From Psychromonas sp. SP041 (lineage in GTDB: Bacteria > Pseudomonadota > Gammaproteobacteria > Enterobacterales > Psychromonadaceae): a stretch of 64,000 bases of DNA. The translations under genes and the position numbers were made by a program. Of the stretch, positions 18,209 to 29,801 are shown in pieces (positions within the stretch are counted from its first letter, which is position 1; the number at the start of each line of letters is the position of its first letter). Below the pieces are notes generated by a model. That model did no database searches. It worked only from the letters and a program-made list of their open reading frames with translations, and was not told where the DNA came from. The stretch is from positions 50,691 to 114,690 of the forward strand of contig NZ_CBRF02000012.1 in assembly GCF_000470315.2 (NCBI RefSeq), written 5' to 3'.

Positions 18209-18850
18209 ATGTTGATGGTCATTGATGATGTGGAACAGGTGAATGGTAATGAAGCATTCGGGTTAGGCGATAGTCAGTTTTCATTCGCTGTGTATATCGC
18301 AAATCAACCTGCTATGCCTGAATATCAGTCATTAACGCAGTTGAAATCGCTTCAACATGGTGAACTTCATGCCATCGGCCAAGCTTGTGGTAATGGTTGG
18401 CGTAAGGTGTTTAATGTTTATGCGAAGCTATTGTATGCCTTAGATAAGAATGATTTTAAATTTGCGACTTTAGCGTCGACTTGGCAGCAATATCGCGACC
18501 AGTATTTATTGCAAGCGAATAGCGGTACAGCATTAGTTTTTAGCCCTCCTATTTTGAAAGCATTAAAAACGCCAATACCAAATCCTTTAAAAACAAAGCA
18601 TTCAAATACGGGTGCGGTTAAAACCTTACATATTATTTGTGGTAGAACTTATGCCAAACAATTAATTAACGAAGGGAAGTTAGCCACTGAATTATTGTGG
18701 TTAGATGAAGAGTTTGCTGTGGATATGCAACAAGGCGTGATTGTTTGCCCTTATTTTGATTACAGGCAACTATCTAACATTAAAATACAACGCTTATCTA
18801 TGATGTTATCTGCCGTTATAAAAGGTCAGATAATTGATTTTAATTTATAA
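18209..18850 (+). CDS. conserved hypothetical protein
   Basis: A 213-residue soluble protein without signal peptide or membrane segments. Visible features are a GxACGNGWRKVFNVYAKL segment near 60-77 and an HIICGRTYAKQL stretch near 142-153. I do not recognise a named family with confidence. AGGG lies just before the ATG; a second in-frame ATG at 18215 is possible. It sits upstream of clpS, where cspD is found in some enterobacteria, but is unrelated to cold-shock proteins. Confidence 0.8.
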   Translation: MLMVIDDVEQVNGNEAFGLGDSQFSFAVYIANQPAMPEYQSLTQLKSLQHGELHAIGQACGNGWRKVFNVYAKLLYALDKNDFKFATLASTWQQYRDQYLLQANSGTALVFSPPILKALKTPIPNPLKTKHSNTGAVKTLHIICGRTYAKQLINEGKLATELLWLDEEFAVDMQQGVIVCPYFDYRQLSNIKIQRLSMMLSAVIKGQIIDFNL

Positions 18851-18965
18851 GTTAAATTAATTATGTCGATATAGGGTGATTGAATGCAACAAGCGAATTA
18901 CTTAATAAATAAGGCATTAATTATAAGCCGTTCATTATGAGTCATACTTAAGGTTAATGAGGGAG

Positions 18966-19064
18966 ATGAAGACTATCGTACGTTTAATGAGCAATTCGTT
19001 AGGCAGTTTCATGATTGTCTCACACCCTGATGGCTTTTTTGTTGCAGTGGATTGCACATTGTAA
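18966..19064 (+). CDS. candidate 32-residue small protein
   Basis: A short ATG frame directly preceded by GAGGGAG, a strong ribosome-binding sequence but placed very close to the ATG. The product starts MKTIVRLMSNSLGSF and ends in DGFFVAVDCTL. It lies in the 380-nt gap before clpS, where nothing else is coding. It could be a real small protein, a leader peptide or chance. Confidence 0.3.
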   Translation: MKTIVRLMSNSLGSFMIVSHPDGFFVAVDCTL

Positions 19065-19233
19065 AGTTAAGCTTTACTCTAGGATTGAGTCTAACGGTTA
19101 TTTACGATGCTTAAATGACTAGTTTTACTTTTTAAAAATGTGGCTAACATTATGCTTTTATAATGCTAATCACATAATAAGAACATTATACGAACAATTT
19201 CAGTAACTTTAATAATGAAGACTAAACTAAAAA

Positions 19234-19560
19234 ATGAGTAATCAAAATTCTCCAAAAACGGGAAATGAATCGGAAACGATTGAATCTCAAGAAACGAAAT
19301 TAGTACCGCCACCTATGTATAATGTTTTATTACATAATGATGATTATTCTCCAATGGATTTTGTTATTGATGTGCTGCAACGTTTTTTTCGACTAGATCA
19401 AGAAGCAGCCACTGAAGTCATGTTAAATGTGCACTATAAAGGTGTCGGTGTTTGCGGTACATTTAGTGCAGAAATAGCTGAAACTAAAGTGATGCAAGTC
19501 ATTCAATATGCAAAAGAAAATGAACATCCATTAAAATGTACGATGGAAAAAGAGAGTTAA
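19234..19560 (+). CDS. clpS: ATP-dependent Clp protease adaptor ClpS
   Basis: A 108-residue adaptor that binds N-degron substrates (N-terminal Leu, Phe, Tyr, Trp) and delivers them to ClpA. The flexible N-terminal tail is followed by [19 protein letters not shown], which includes the conserved Asn-Asp-Asp and Met residues of the N-degron pocket, and [12 protein letters not shown]. It sits directly upstream of clpA, separated by about 40 nt, as in most Proteobacteria. It also faces bpt, whose product creates N-terminal Leu degrons. Confidence 0.97.
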   Translation: MSNQNSPKTGNESETIESQETKLVPPPMYNVLLHNDDYSPMDFVIDVLQRFFRLDQEAATEVMLNVHYKGVGVCGTFSAEIAETKVMQVIQYAKENEHPLKCTMEKES

Positions 19561-19603
19561 CCATATCCACGTGATTTTATTTTTACTCTCATAAGGAGTC
19601 TCC

Positions 19604-21859
19604 ATGCTAGATAAACCTTTAGAACATAGTCTTGATTTAGCCTTCCGCATTGCCTACGAAAAAAGCAATGAATTTATGACATTAGAACATCTGTTATTAG
19701 CATTGTTAGAGAATGATGAAATAAAGAACATTCTATTGGCTTGCTCTGTGGATATTGTGTCTCTACATATCGAATTAAGTGAGTTTTTAGATACTAATCC
19801 TAGCCTTTCTGATATTCAAAGTGAGAAGTTAGAGGTTCAACCAACGATTGCTTTTGAACGTGTTTTACAGCGCGCTATATTCCATGTTCAATCATCGGGT
19901 AAAACGGAAGTCAGTGCATCAAATGTGCTGGTGGCTATTTTTAGTGAGCAAGAATCACAAGCCGCTTACTTTTTGAAAAAATCTAGTCTGTCACGTTTAG
20001 ATGTTGTTAATTATATTTCTCATGGGATGGAAAAACACCCTGACTCGATCACTTTCCATGAGCAAGAACCTGTTGAAGCTAAAGTCGAAGAAAGTGATGA
20101 AATGCCGTTTACTATCAACCTTAATGAACAGGTTATAGCAGGAAAAATTGATCCTCTCATTGGACGAGAAAAAGAACTTGAACGTTGCGTGCAAATCTTA
20201 TGTCGTCGTCGTAAAAATAACCCTCTGTTAGTCGGGGAGTCTGGTGTTGGTAAAACTGCGATTGCTGAAGGGTTAGCTTATCAAATCGTTAATAATAATG
20301 TGCCAGATGTGATTGAAGATAATATTATTTACTCTCTAGATATGGGCGCACTATTAGCTGGCACAAAGTATCGCGGTGAATTTGAACAACGCTTTAAAAC
20401 GGTACTCAATAAATTAAAAGAACAGAAAAATGCGATTTTATTTATTGATGAGATCCATACCATCATCGGTGCTGGTGCGGCAACAGGCGGTCAATTAGAT
20501 GCAGCTAATTTATTAAAACCCTTATTAACGGGTGGCGAGTTACGATGCATTGGTTCGACTACTTATAAAGAATTTGGACAAGTCTTCGAGAAAGAGCATG
20601 CATTAGCTCGACGCTTCCAAAAAATAGACGTGTTGGAACCTTCAGTAAAAGAAACAAGCCAGATTCTTTTAGGCTTACGTTCTCGTTATGAAGAACACCA
20701 TAATATTCGTTATACCAATAAAGCATTGATGGCAGCAGCTGAATTAAGTGCTAAATACATTAATGATCGCCACTTGCCAGATAAAGCGATTGATGTAATT
20801 GATGAAGCCGGTTCGCAAATGCGTTTGTTACCTGTTAGTAAACGTAAGAAAACCATTGGTGTCTCTGAAATTGAAAGCATTATTGCTAAAATTGCACGTA
20901 TTCCTGAAAAATCAGTTTCTAATACCGATAAAGATGCGCTTGCTAAATTACATCAACGTTTGAAAATGACAGTCTTTGGTCAAGATTCTGCTATTGATGC
21001 GTTAACGGATGCAATACATTTAAATCGTTCAGGATTATCTGACGAACTAAAACCTGTTGGTTCATTTTTGTTTGCAGGCCCAACGGGGGTTGGTAAAACA
21101 GAAGTAACTCAACAATTAGCTAAAGCATTAGGAGTGGAGTTATTACGTTTTGATATGTCGGAATACATGGAAAAACATACGGTTTCTCGTTTAATTGGTG
21201 CACCACCTGGTTACGTTGGTTATGAACAAGCTGGCTTATTAACCGATGCTGTTGTTAAACACCCATACTCTGTTGTGTTGTTAGATGAAATCGAAAAAGC
21301 ACATTCTGATGTTTATAATATCCTGCTACAAGTGATGGATCATGCGACATTAACCGATAGTAATGGCCGTAAAGTTGACTTCAGAAATGTTATTTTAGTG
21401 ATGACAACTAATGCTGGTGTACAAGAAACGGTAAAACAAAGTATCGGCTTTAAAGAGCAAAAAGAGGGCGCTAAAGCGATGGATGAGATTAATAAAATAT
21501 TCTCTCCTGAATTTAGAAACCGTCTTGATAATATTATTTGGTTTAATCATTTGGACTTAAAAGTGATTAGCCAAGTGGTCGATAAGTTTATTGTGCAGTT
21601 ACAAGTGCAGTTAGATAAAAAACAAGTGTCATTAGAAGTGGATAGTAAAGCGCGTGACTGGTTAGCTGAGCATGGTTACGATAAAGCAATGGGCGCTCGA
21701 CCAATGGGACGTTTGATTCAAGAAAAATTGAAAAAACCATTAGCGAATGAAATATTATTTGGCGGTTTACAGAATGGCGGTAGTGTTAGCGTACTGTTGA
21801 ATGCTGCTGGCGATGGTATTGATTTTAAGTATGAGAAAAAATTAGAAATGAGTCGTTAG
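19604..21859 (+). CDS. clpA: ATP-dependent Clp protease ATP-binding subunit ClpA
   Basis: An AAA+ unfoldase that feeds substrates to ClpP. The N-domain (about 1-145) docks ClpS. The first AAA module has Walker A GESGVGKT (211-218) and Walker B LFIDEIHT. The second has GPTGVGKTE and [11 protein letters not shown], and then the D2-small domain. The protein is 751 residues, close to E. coli ClpA (758). The IGF loop for ClpP docking is visible as IGFKEQ. AAGGAG precedes the ATG. It ends before a bidirectional terminator shared with infA. Confidence 0.98.
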   Translation: MLDKPLEHSLDLAFRIAYEKSNEFMTLEHLLLALLENDEIKNILLACSVDIVSLHIELSEFLDTNPSLSDIQSEKLEVQPTIAFERVLQRAIFHVQSSGKTEVSASNVLVAIFSEQESQAAYFLKKSSLSRLDVVNYISHGMEKHPDSITFHEQEPVEAKVEESDEMPFTINLNEQVIAGKIDPLIGREKELERCVQILCRRRKNNPLLVGESGVGKTAIAEGLAYQIVNNNVPDVIEDNIIYSLDMGALLAGTKYRGEFEQRFKTVLNKLKEQKNAILFIDEIHTIIGAGAATGGQLDAANLLKPLLTGGELRCIGSTTYKEFGQVFEKEHALARRFQKIDVLEPSVKETSQILLGLRSRYEEHHNIRYTNKALMAAAELSAKYINDRHLPDKAIDVIDEAGSQMRLLPVSKRKKTIGVSEIESIIAKIARIPEKSVSNTDKDALAKLHQRLKMTVFGQDSAIDALTDAIHLNRSGLSDELKPVGSFLFAGPTGVGKTEVTQQLAKALGVELLRFDMSEYMEKHTVSRLIGAPPGYVGYEQAGLLTDAVVKHPYSVVLLDEIEKAHSDVYNILLQVMDHATLTDSNGRKVDFRNVILVMTTNAGVQETVKQSIGFKEQKEGAKAMDEINKIFSPEFRNRLDNIIWFNHLDLKVISQVVDKFIVQLQVQLDKKQVSLEVDSKARDWLAEHGYDKAMGARPMGRLIQEKLKKPLANEILFGGLQNGGSVSVLLNAAGDGIDFKYEKKLEMSR

Positions 21860-22005
21860 TATTTGGCTCTGTTAAAGGGCCATATTCTAGATCTAAAGTT
21901 TTGGGTTTCAAGTGCTATTGTTAAAGGATTAGCGCTAAAACTTTATACCAAATGATTTTATATAAAATGGTCTTATTTCTAATAAAGACCCTTAAAAAAT
22001 GGGTA

Positions 22006-22036
22006 TAAAAAAACCAGCTTAGTTGCTGGTTTTTTT
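22006..22036. terminator. bidirectional terminator between clpA and infA
   Basis: Stem AAACCAGC/GCTGGTTT with a short loop, A-tract on the left and T-tract on the right, so it can stop transcription from both converging genes. It is centred between the clpA stop and the infA stop. Confidence 0.9.
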
Positions 22037-22073
22037 ATGGCTAATAAAAGCCGAATTTTTTGTTACCGGCTAA

Positions 22074-22400
<327 letters not shown>

Positions 22401-23117
22401 CTAATCAAATGCCGCCCATTGCTGGTTTATAAAGCGTTGATGTGGATTAAATTGGTTTTTGTAATTCATTTTTTGACAATTATGAATGTAATAACCTAAA
22501 TATAAAAATTCTATTTTTTCTTGTTTAGCTAAATGAAGCTGCTGTAAAACGGCATATTTCCCTAATGAATGAGCTTGGTAATCAGGGTCATAAAAGCAAT
22601 AAAAAGCACTCCACGCTGATGATGTCTCTGTTTTTAACTGATCAGTGACACTAACAGATATTAATTTCTCATTATCATACACTTCGATAAAAATAATATC
22701 GCCCCAGCTACAGGCAATAAACGACTCAAACTGTTCTAAGCGAGCAGGGTACATGACGCCATCTTTATGTATTTGATTAATGTAACGCTCATAAAGCGAG
22801 TAATAGTTAGCTTTAGCTATTGTACTTTTTACTGTCGTAAAATGTTTATTTTTATTTAATAAACGTTTTTGACTTTTAGATAAACTAAAGTGAGCACTTT
22901 TAATTCGTAATGATTCACAACTATTACAGTCAGGGCAATGTGGTCGATACACTTGATCGCCGCTGCGTCTAAACCCTATCGACATTAATGCAGGGTAATT
23001 TTTTTGTGCATTATCGTCAGGATCGACTAACATGATTAACTGTTCTTCTTTATCTTCTAAATAAGAACAAGGAAAAGCTGCCGTGAGGCCAACACTCAGT
23101 TCGGATGAATTGGACAC
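22401..23117 (-). CDS. bpt: aspartate/glutamate leucyltransferase (N-degron pathway)
   Basis: Transfers Leu from Leu-tRNA to proteins starting with Asp or Glu, turning them into ClpS substrates. The 238-residue protein has the family N-terminus GLTAAFPCSYLEDKEEQL with a conserved Cys and a CPDCNSCESLRI cysteine cluster. It also has SKSQKRLL, and a C-terminal YLGYYIHNCQKMNYK with FNPHQ, as in ATE/Bpt enzymes. It is next to infA, where E. coli has aat instead. The clpS-clpA pair starts just beyond, so the writer and readers of the same degron are together. Confidence 0.93.
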   Translation of the reverse strand: MSNSSELSVGLTAAFPCSYLEDKEEQLIMLVDPDDNAQKNYPALMSIGFRRSGDQVYRPHCPDCNSCESLRIKSAHFSLSKSQKRLLNKNKHFTTVKSTIAKANYYSLYERYINQIHKDGVMYPARLEQFESFIACSWGDIIFIEVYDNEKLISVSVTDQLKTETSSAWSAFYCFYDPDYQAHSLGKYAVLQQLHLAKQEKIEFLYLGYYIHNCQKMNYKNQFNPHQRFINQQWAAFD

Positions 23118-23356
23118 GAATAACCTTTTTGTTGATAAAAGTGATATTATTTAACCGTTTTGTTACATGCTGTCGCATGGAAACAATCTTTAAAAGAGTG
23201 TATCGTAAAATTCATTGCTTTGTTATTGTAAATATAAATTAACAACACTGTATTAAGTATTCTCTTTCAGTGTTTGGCTGCTAATGATTCATTGGTCGCT
23301 TTTAACTTCGTTTAACCAATTTTTGATTATTAATTCCTATCTTAATTTGAGGCAAT

Positions 23357-23671
23357 ATGATTGTTCAACAAACTATCCAAGATAAACTAAAGCAACGTTT
23401 CAAAACTGATTTTTTAACTGTAGAAAATGAAAGTCATAACCATTCTGTCCCTGCAAATTCTGAAACACATTTTAAAGTGACCGTTGTTTGTGATGAGTTC
23501 GAAGGTTTACGTTTAATTATGCGTCATCGTTTAATTAATGATTTGCTTGCCGAAGAACTCGCTGGTCCTGTACATGCATTAGCTATGCATACTTATACGC
23601 CAACTCAATGGGCTGAAAAAAATCAGATCTCTCCTGATTCAGCAAAATGTTTAGGTGGTGGTAAAGGTTAG
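23357..23671 (+). CDS. bolA: BolA family protein
   Basis: A 104-residue cytoplasmic protein with a class II KH-like fold, implicated in iron-sulfur/glutaredoxin partnership and in stress morphology. The family core is seen in FKVTVVCDEFEGLRLIMRHRLINDLLAEEL with the invariant Arg-His, followed by VHALAMHTYTPTQW. It precedes nqrA with about 265 nt between, the same neighbourhood as in Vibrio. GAGGC lies just upstream of the ATG. Confidence 0.94.
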   Translation: MIVQQTIQDKLKQRFKTDFLTVENESHNHSVPANSETHFKVTVVCDEFEGLRLIMRHRLINDLLAEELAGPVHALAMHTYTPTQWAEKNQISPDSAKCLGGGKG

Positions 23672-23937
23672 TTTTTTTAGAGGGAAAGATTCAAAGTAAC
23701 GCAGAGTATTTTAAAATGCTAATTGCATTTGTGAGCTTTGTTTTATTTTTTACTAAATTTGAACTTACTTCGGTTAGCTTTTCATTTGATATAGCAATTA
23801 ACCCCTCTCTAATGTTAATATTTGTCAGAATTTTTTAGTGTACATGTTAATTAATTGTTAATAGCGATTTATTACATGCAATGTTTTATTGCCGAAAGGC
23901 ATTTAACTTTCCTCCCGTAACTATAGTGCAAGAGAAT

Positions 23938-25278
23938 ATGATTACTATAAAAAAAGGACTGGATCTCCCCATCTCAGGAGCGCCAGAGCAAGTCATTCAA
24001 AATGGTCCCGCCATTTCTGAAGTTGCTATACTGGGTGAAGAATACGTTGGAATGCGTCCATCAATGGCTGTTAAAGTCGGCGATAGCGTAAAAAAAGGCC
24101 AAGTTCTATTTTCTGATAAGAAAAATGAAGGTGTGCATTTTACCGCTCCAGCGACTGGTGTAGTTAAAGAAATAAACCGTGGTGCTAAACGTGTGCTGCA
24201 ATCAGTTGTTATCTCAGTGCAAGGCAATGATAGTGTGCAATTTGCTAAGTATGAGAGTAAACAATTAGCAAGCCTTGAGCGAAGTAAAGTTGTTGAAAAC
24301 TTGCTTGAATCAGGTGCTTGGACTGCATTACGTACGCGTCCATTTAGTAAAGTACCAGCAATTGATGCAATACCTGCTTCTATTTTTGTGACAGCGATGG
24401 ATACAAATCCATTAGCGGCAGATGCAACGGTTATCATCAATGAAAATAAGCAAGCTTTTACTGATGGGTTAGCGGTGCTATCACAGTTAACAGAAGGTAA
24501 AGTTTATGTCTGTAAAGGACAATCTGCATTACCGACTTCAGATGTAGCAAGTGTTGAAGAAAAAATCTTCGCTGGTATCCATCCAGCTGGTTTAGCCGGT
24601 ACACATATTCACTTTGTTGATCCTGTTTCTGCAACGAAACAAGTTTGGTCGATTAATTACCAAGATGTGATTGCATTTGGTCAATTATTCACAACGGGTG
24701 AAGTGTATAACGATAAAGTTATTTCTATCGCAGGACCTGCTGTTTCAAAACCGCGTTTAGTGCGTACTAAAATTGGTGCTTCAATAACACAGTTAACCAC
24801 TGGTGAATTAATCGCAGGGCAAGTCCGTGTGATTTCTGGATCAGTATTATGTGGTGTAACGGCTGCCGGCCCACACGCATACTTAGGTCGCTACCATAAC
24901 CAAGTGTCAGCACTAATTGAAGGTTATGAGAAAGAGTTATTTGGCTGGGGTGCGCCTGGGTTAAATAAACACTCTGTTTCTCGTGTCTTTTTATCTGCGT
25001 TAAATCGTGCGAAAAAATTTGCGTTCACTACCACTACTGGCGGTAGTAAGCGTGCGATGGTGCCAATCGGTCAATATGAACGTGTTATGCCTTTAGATAT
25101 TTTACCAACTGTATTATTACGTGATTTGATCGTAGGTGATACAGATGGTGCACAAACGTTAGGTTGCCTAGAATTAGATGAAGAAGATTTAGCACTATGT
25201 ACTTATGCTTGCCCTGGCAAATATGAATACGGTTCAATCTTGCGCGAATGTCTAAGTAAAATTGAGAAGGAAGGCTAA
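23938..25278 (+). CDS. nqrA: Na+-translocating NADH:quinone reductase subunit A
   Basis: Peripheral cytoplasmic subunit associated with quinone binding in the Na+-pumping NADH:quinone reductase. The start [18 protein letters not shown] matches the family exactly and gives 446 residues. The frame reaching back to 23881 adds 19 unrelated residues and is rejected. It is the first gene of nqrABCDEF-apbE-nqrM, with a 2-nt gap to nqrB. Confidence 0.97.
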   Translation: MITIKKGLDLPISGAPEQVIQNGPAISEVAILGEEYVGMRPSMAVKVGDSVKKGQVLFSDKKNEGVHFTAPATGVVKEINRGAKRVLQSVVISVQGNDSVQFAKYESKQLASLERSKVVENLLESGAWTALRTRPFSKVPAIDAIPASIFVTAMDTNPLAADATVIINENKQAFTDGLAVLSQLTEGKVYVCKGQSALPTSDVASVEEKIFAGIHPAGLAGTHIHFVDPVSATKQVWSINYQDVIAFGQLFTTGEVYNDKVISIAGPAVSKPRLVRTKIGASITQLTTGELIAGQVRVISGSVLCGVTAAGPHAYLGRYHNQVSALIEGYEKELFGWGAPGLNKHSVSRVFLSALNRAKKFAFTTTTGGSKRAMVPIGQYERVMPLDILPTVLLRDLIVGDTDGAQTLGCLELDEEDLALCTYACPGKYEYGSILRECLSKIEKEG

Positions 25279-25280
25279 TA

Positions 25281-26486
25281 ATGAGTCTTAAGAACTTAAT
25301 TGAAAAAATGGAACCGCATTTCGAATCAGGGGGCCGTTATGAAAAATGGTACGCTCTGTATGAAGCAGCGGCGACATTTTTCTATACTCCTGGTTATGTG
25401 ACCAAAGGAATTACTCACGTTCGCGATAGTATTGACCTTAAACGCATGATGATTTTTGTTTGGTTAGCAACGTTCCCAGCTATGTTTTACGGTATGTATA
25501 ACACAGGTGTACAAGCTAATGATGCAATCGTTGCGGGTTATTCTGCATTAGAAGATTGGCGTGTTGCGTTATTAGACATGTTAGGTGTAACGCTAGGCTC
25601 AGGTGCAGGTATCTTTGATAACTTGTTATTTGGTGCAGCTTACTTCTTGCCTATCTATGCAGTGACTTTTGTTGTTGGTGGTTTCTGGGAAGTATTGTTT
25701 GCGAGTGTACGTAAACATGAAGTAAATGAAGGTTTCTTTGTTTCTTCTGTACTGTTCGCATTAATCGTACCGGCTACTATTCCTCTATGGCAAGTTGCTT
25801 TAGGTATTACGTTTGGTGTTGTTGTTGCTAAAGAAATCTTTGGTGGTACTGGTCGTAACTTCTTAAACCCTGCATTAGCTGGTCGTGCTTTCTTATTCTT
25901 TGCTTACCCTACTGATATTTCTGGTGATGCTGTGTGGACTGCCGTTGATGGTTTTTCTGGCGCAACATCGTTAAGTGTTATGTCTCAAGGTGGTCTAGAC
26001 GCTGTACAAGCTAACTTATCTTGGTTCGATGCTTTCATTGGTAACATGCAAGGTAGTGTGGGTGAAGTTTCTACGCTAGCTATTTTGATTGGTGGTGCCT
26101 TTATTGTTATTACGGGAATCGCGTCATGGCGAATTATTGCCGGTGTAATGATTGGTATGGTTGCAACATCGTTACTATTTAATGTGATTGGTAGTGATAC
26201 GAACCACATGTTCCAACTACCTTGGTATTGGCATTTAGTAATGGGTGGTTTTGCCTTTGGTATGATCTTCATGGCAACTGACCCCGTATCAGCTTCATTT
26301 ACCAATAAAGGTAAATGGTATTACGGTGGTTTGATTGGTTTGATGGTGGTATTGATTCGTGTTGTGAATCCTGCTTTCCCTGAAGGTATGATGTTAGCTA
26401 TTTTATTCGCTAACTTATTTGCACCGTTATTCGATTACTTTGTGGTACAAGGCAATATTAAACGGAGGTTAGCGCGTAATGTCTAA
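25281..26486 (+). CDS. nqrB: Na+-translocating NADH:quinone reductase subunit B
   Basis: Polytopic membrane subunit, 401 residues, homologous to RnfD. It carries covalent FMN at the Thr of SGATS (Thr229), just after [11 protein letters not shown]. The [20 protein letters not shown] segment (about 188-207) and MATDPVSAS near residue 335 are characteristic; riboflavin is also known to bind this subunit. AGGCTAAT precedes the start. It overlaps nqrC by 8 nt. Confidence 0.97.
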   Translation: MSLKNLIEKMEPHFESGGRYEKWYALYEAAATFFYTPGYVTKGITHVRDSIDLKRMMIFVWLATFPAMFYGMYNTGVQANDAIVAGYSALEDWRVALLDMLGVTLGSGAGIFDNLLFGAAYFLPIYAVTFVVGGFWEVLFASVRKHEVNEGFFVSSVLFALIVPATIPLWQVALGITFGVVVAKEIFGGTGRNFLNPALAGRAFLFFAYPTDISGDAVWTAVDGFSGATSLSVMSQGGLDAVQANLSWFDAFIGNMQGSVGEVSTLAILIGGAFIVITGIASWRIIAGVMIGMVATSLLFNVIGSDTNHMFQLPWYWHLVMGGFAFGMIFMATDPVSASFTNKGKWYYGGLIGLMVVLIRVVNPAFPEGMMLAILFANLFAPLFDYFVVQGNIKRRLARNV

Positions 26487-27267
26487 TCAACAGGAAACAT
26501 TCGGCAAAACAATGATTGTTGTACTGGCGGTTTGTCTAGTCTGTTCAATCATCGTTGCAGGAGCAGCCGTTGGCTTGCGTCCAATGCAAATTGCTAATAA
26601 AGAAATTGATAAGCAAAGTAACATTCTTGCGGTTGCTGGTTTAACGACTGATAAAACAACGGCAGAGGTTTTTGCATCTAACATTCAAACTAAATTAGTT
26701 GATTTAGACACGGGTGAATTTGTAACCAACCTTAGTGAAAGTGAAGTTGCTAAATACGACCAACGTAAAGCGTCTAAAGATCCAGAAACAAGTGTTAAAT
26801 TAACACCTGAGCAAAATGTCGCTAAAATTGGACGTCGTGCTAATTTGGCAACGATTTACTTAGTCTCTGATGATAACGGTGAATTACAACGTATCATTTT
26901 GCCGATTCATGGTGCAGGTTTATGGTCAACAATGTATGCATTTGTTGCTGTACAACCAGATGGTAATACGATTGATGCAATTACTTACTATGAGCAGGGT
27001 GAAACACCTGGACTAGGTGGTGAAGTTGAAAATCCTCGCTGGCGTGGACTGTTTGTTGGTAAAGAGTTATTTGATGCTGACGGCAACCCTGCTATTAAAA
27101 TTGTTAAAGGACAAGCTACTGCTGGTTCTAAACATGAAATTGATGGTCTATCTGGCGCTACACTAACAAGTGTTGGCGTAGAACATACCTTCACTTTCTG
27201 GTTAGGTGAGCAAGGGTTTGGTCCATTTCTTAGCAAAGTTCGTGAAGGAGCGCTAAACAATGGCTAA
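26479..27267 (+). CDS. nqrC: Na+-translocating NADH:quinone reductase subunit C
   Basis: Single-pass membrane protein with a periplasmic FMN domain, 262 residues, homologous to RnfG. The transmembrane helix is at about 11-33. [14 protein letters not shown] precedes the flavinylation motif SGATLTS with Thr228 as the predicted FMN-phosphoester site. It overlaps nqrB and nqrD by 8 nt each, which suggests coupled translation and equal stoichiometry. Confidence 0.97.
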   Translation: MSNQQETFGKTMIVVLAVCLVCSIIVAGAAVGLRPMQIANKEIDKQSNILAVAGLTTDKTTAEVFASNIQTKLVDLDTGEFVTNLSESEVAKYDQRKASKDPETSVKLTPEQNVAKIGRRANLATIYLVSDDNGELQRIILPIHGAGLWSTMYAFVAVQPDGNTIDAITYYEQGETPGLGGEVENPRWRGLFVGKELFDADGNPAIKIVKGQATAGSKHEIDGLSGATLTSVGVEHTFTFWLGEQGFGPFLSKVREGALNNG

Positions 27268-27892
27268 ATCAAGTGAATTAAAAGAAGTATTAACTTCTCC
27301 GGTAGTTAGCAATAACCCAATTGCGCTGCAAATTTTAGGTGTCTGTTCTGCATTAGCAGTAACAGCGACACTACAAAATGCAGTGGTAATGACGTTAGCG
27401 GTATTGTTTGTTACTGCGTTCTCTAACTTATTTATTTCGTCAATACGTAACTATATTCCTAACAGCGTACGTATCATCGTACAGATGGCTATTATTGCAT
27501 CGTTAGTAATCGTAGTAGACCAAGCACTAAAAGCATTTGCTTTTGGCATCTCTAAACAGTTATCTGTTTATGTTGGTCTGATCATTACAAACTGTATCGT
27601 AATGGGACGTGCTGAAGCATTTGCAATGAAAAACAAACCTTTTCCAAGCTTTATGGATGGCATAGGTAATGGTTTAGGTTACGGCCTGATACTTGTTTTA
27701 GTGGGTGCTGTTCGTGAATTGTTTGGTTCAGGTGCTCTATTTGGCATTGAAATCTTACCGTTGATCTCAAATGGCGGTTGGTATCAAAGTAATGGCTTAT
27801 TATTACTTCCTCCTAGTGCCTTCTTTATTATTGGTGGCGTTATCTGGGCAATTCGAACAATTAGACCAGAACAAGTCGAGCCTAAGGAGTAA
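27260..27892 (+). CDS. nqrD: Na+-translocating NADH:quinone reductase subunit D
   Basis: Integral membrane subunit, 210 residues, about six helices, homologous to RnfE. The conserved [18 protein letters not shown] segment and [16 protein letters not shown] contain the two cysteines implicated, with NqrE, in an intramembrane [2Fe-2S] centre. Fifth from last of the operon, it is followed by nqrE after a 5-nt gap. Confidence 0.97.
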   Translation: MAKSSELKEVLTSPVVSNNPIALQILGVCSALAVTATLQNAVVMTLAVLFVTAFSNLFISSIRNYIPNSVRIIVQMAIIASLVIVVDQALKAFAFGISKQLSVYVGLIITNCIVMGRAEAFAMKNKPFPSFMDGIGNGLGYGLILVLVGAVRELFGSGALFGIEILPLISNGGWYQSNGLLLLPPSAFFIIGGVIWAIRTIRPEQVEPKE

Positions 27893-27897
27893 TTTGA

Positions 27898-28506
27898 ATG
27901 GAACATTATCTTAGTTTATTTGTGCGTTCTATTTTCATTGAAAATATGGCACTGGCTTTCTTCTTAGGCATGTGTACTTTCCTTGCTGTTTCTAAGAAAG
28001 TTAAAACATCAATGGGTCTAGGTGTAGCGGTAATCGTGGTATTAGGTATTTCAGTACCTGCTAACCAAATTATCTACTTTAACCTATTAGCACCTGGTGC
28101 GCTTGATTGGGCAGGTTTTCCTGACGCTGATTTAAGCTTCTTAGGCTTTATCACCTTTATCGGTGTTATTGCTGCGTTGGTACAAATTTTGGAAATGATA
28201 TTAGATAAATATTTCCCTGCCTTGTATCAAGCACTTGGTATATTCCTACCACTTATTACTGTTAACTGTGCCATCTTTGGTGGTGTATCGTTTATGGTTC
28301 AACGTGAGTATAACTTACTTGAGTCAGCGGTTTATGGTGTAGGTAGTGGTATTGGTTGGACGCTAGCGATTGTTGCATTAGCAGGTATCCGCGAAAAAAT
28401 GAAATACTCTGACGTGCCAGATGGTTTACGTGGTTTAGGTATTACATTTATCACAGCGGGTCTAATGGCATTAGGTTTTATGTCATTTTCTGGTATCCAA
28501 CTGTAA
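27898..28506 (+). CDS. nqrE: Na+-translocating NADH:quinone reductase subunit E
   Basis: Integral membrane subunit, 202 residues, homologous to RnfA. It starts [32 protein letters not shown] and contains [15 protein letters not shown], with the paired conserved cysteines opposite those of NqrD. AAGGAG lies just before the ATG. A 66-nt gap separates it from nqrF. Confidence 0.97.
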   Translation: MEHYLSLFVRSIFIENMALAFFLGMCTFLAVSKKVKTSMGLGVAVIVVLGISVPANQIIYFNLLAPGALDWAGFPDADLSFLGFITFIGVIAALVQILEMILDKYFPALYQALGIFLPLITVNCAIFGGVSFMVQREYNLLESAVYGVGSGIGWTLAIVALAGIREKMKYSDVPDGLRGLGITFITAGLMALGFMSFSGIQL

Positions 28507-28572
28507 TCGTTGCTGTTTTAGCGTAGATGAATTCGGGGGAATTTATTCCCTCTCAAAACAAGGAAAAAGTCG

Positions 28573-29796
28573 ATGGAAATCTTTCTCGGCGTTGCCATGT
28601 TTACAATTATCGTTTTAGCGTTAGTCGTTATTATTTTATCGGCAAAAGCAAAACTTGTAAGCACGGGTGATATTACAATTTCTATTAATGACGATGCAGA
28701 CAAAAGCATCAATACCCAAGCAGGTGGTAAGTTATTAGGTGCATTAGCGAATGCTGGTGTATTTGTTTCTTCTGCATGTGGCGGTGGTGGTACTTGTGGC
28801 CAGTGTCGTGTGAAAATCAAATCAGGTGGTGGTGATATTCTACCTACTGAGCTTGACCACATTACTAAACGTGAAGCAAAAGAAGGCGAACGTTTATCAT
28901 GTCAGGTTAATGTTAAAGAAGACATGGTGATTGAATTACCAGAAGAAATCTTTGGCGTTAAAAAATGGGAATGTGAAGTTATCTCTAATGGTAACGAAGC
29001 TACTTTTATTAAAGAGCTTAAATTACAAATCCCAGATGGTGAATCTGTACCGTTTAAAGCCGGTGGTTACATTCAAATTGAAGCACCTGCTCACCATATC
29101 AAATATAAAGATTTTGATATTGAAGCACAGTATCGTGGCGATTGGGAACACTTTAAATTCTTTGATTTAGAATCTAAAGTTGACGAAGAAACTATTCGTG
29201 CATACTCAATGGCTAACTATCCTGGTGAAGAAGGTATCATTATGTTGAACGTGCGTATTGCTACGCCGCCTCCACGTGACCTATCATTGCCTTGTGGTAA
29301 AATGTCATCATTTATCTTTAGCTTAAAAGCTGGTGATAAAGTAACTATTTCTGGTCCATTTGGTGAGTTTTTTGCTAAAGAAACTGAAAATGAAATGGTA
29401 TTTGTTGGTGGTGGTGCTGGTATGGCGCCAATGCGTTCACATATCTTTGATCAATTCCGTCGTTTGAAAACAACGCGTAAAGCGAGTTTCTGGTACGGTG
29501 CACGATCTAAGCGTGAAATGTTCTACGTTGAAGATTTTGATGCGATTGCAGCTGAAAATGAAAACTTCGAATGGCATGTTGCATTAAGTGACCCACAAGC
29601 GGAAGACAATTGGGATGGTTACACTGGTTTTATTCATAATGTATTATTTGAAAATTACCTTAAAGATCATGACGCACCAGAAGATTGTGAGTTCTACATG
29701 TGTGGTCCTCCAGTGATGAATGCAGCGGTTATCGCTATGCTTAAAGAATTAGGCGTAGAAGACGAAAACATCTTACTTGATGACTTCGGTGGTTAA
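28573..29796 (+). CDS. nqrF: Na+-translocating NADH:quinone reductase subunit F (NADH-oxidising)
   Basis: The electron entry subunit, 407 residues. An N-terminal transmembrane helix (about 4-23) is followed by a [2Fe-2S] ferredoxin domain with Cys69, Cys75, Cys78 and Cys110. A ferredoxin-reductase module follows: RAYSMAN for FAD binding, [12 protein letters not shown] for NADH, and a C-terminal [10 protein letters not shown] and DDFGG end. Six nt separate it from apbE. Confidence 0.98.
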   Translation: MEIFLGVAMFTIIVLALVVIILSAKAKLVSTGDITISINDDADKSINTQAGGKLLGALANAGVFVSSACGGGGTCGQCRVKIKSGGGDILPTELDHITKREAKEGERLSCQVNVKEDMVIELPEEIFGVKKWECEVISNGNEATFIKELKLQIPDGESVPFKAGGYIQIEAPAHHIKYKDFDIEAQYRGDWEHFKFFDLESKVDEETIRAYSMANYPGEEGIIMLNVRIATPPPRDLSLPCGKMSSFIFSLKAGDKVTISGPFGEFFAKETENEMVFVGGGAGMAPMRSHIFDQFRRLKTTRKASFWYGARSKREMFYVEDFDAIAAENENFEWHVALSDPQAEDNWDGYTGFIHNVLFENYLKDHDAPEDCEFYMCGPPVMNAAVIAMLKELGVEDENILLDDFGG

Positions 29797-29801
29797 TCCT
29801 G

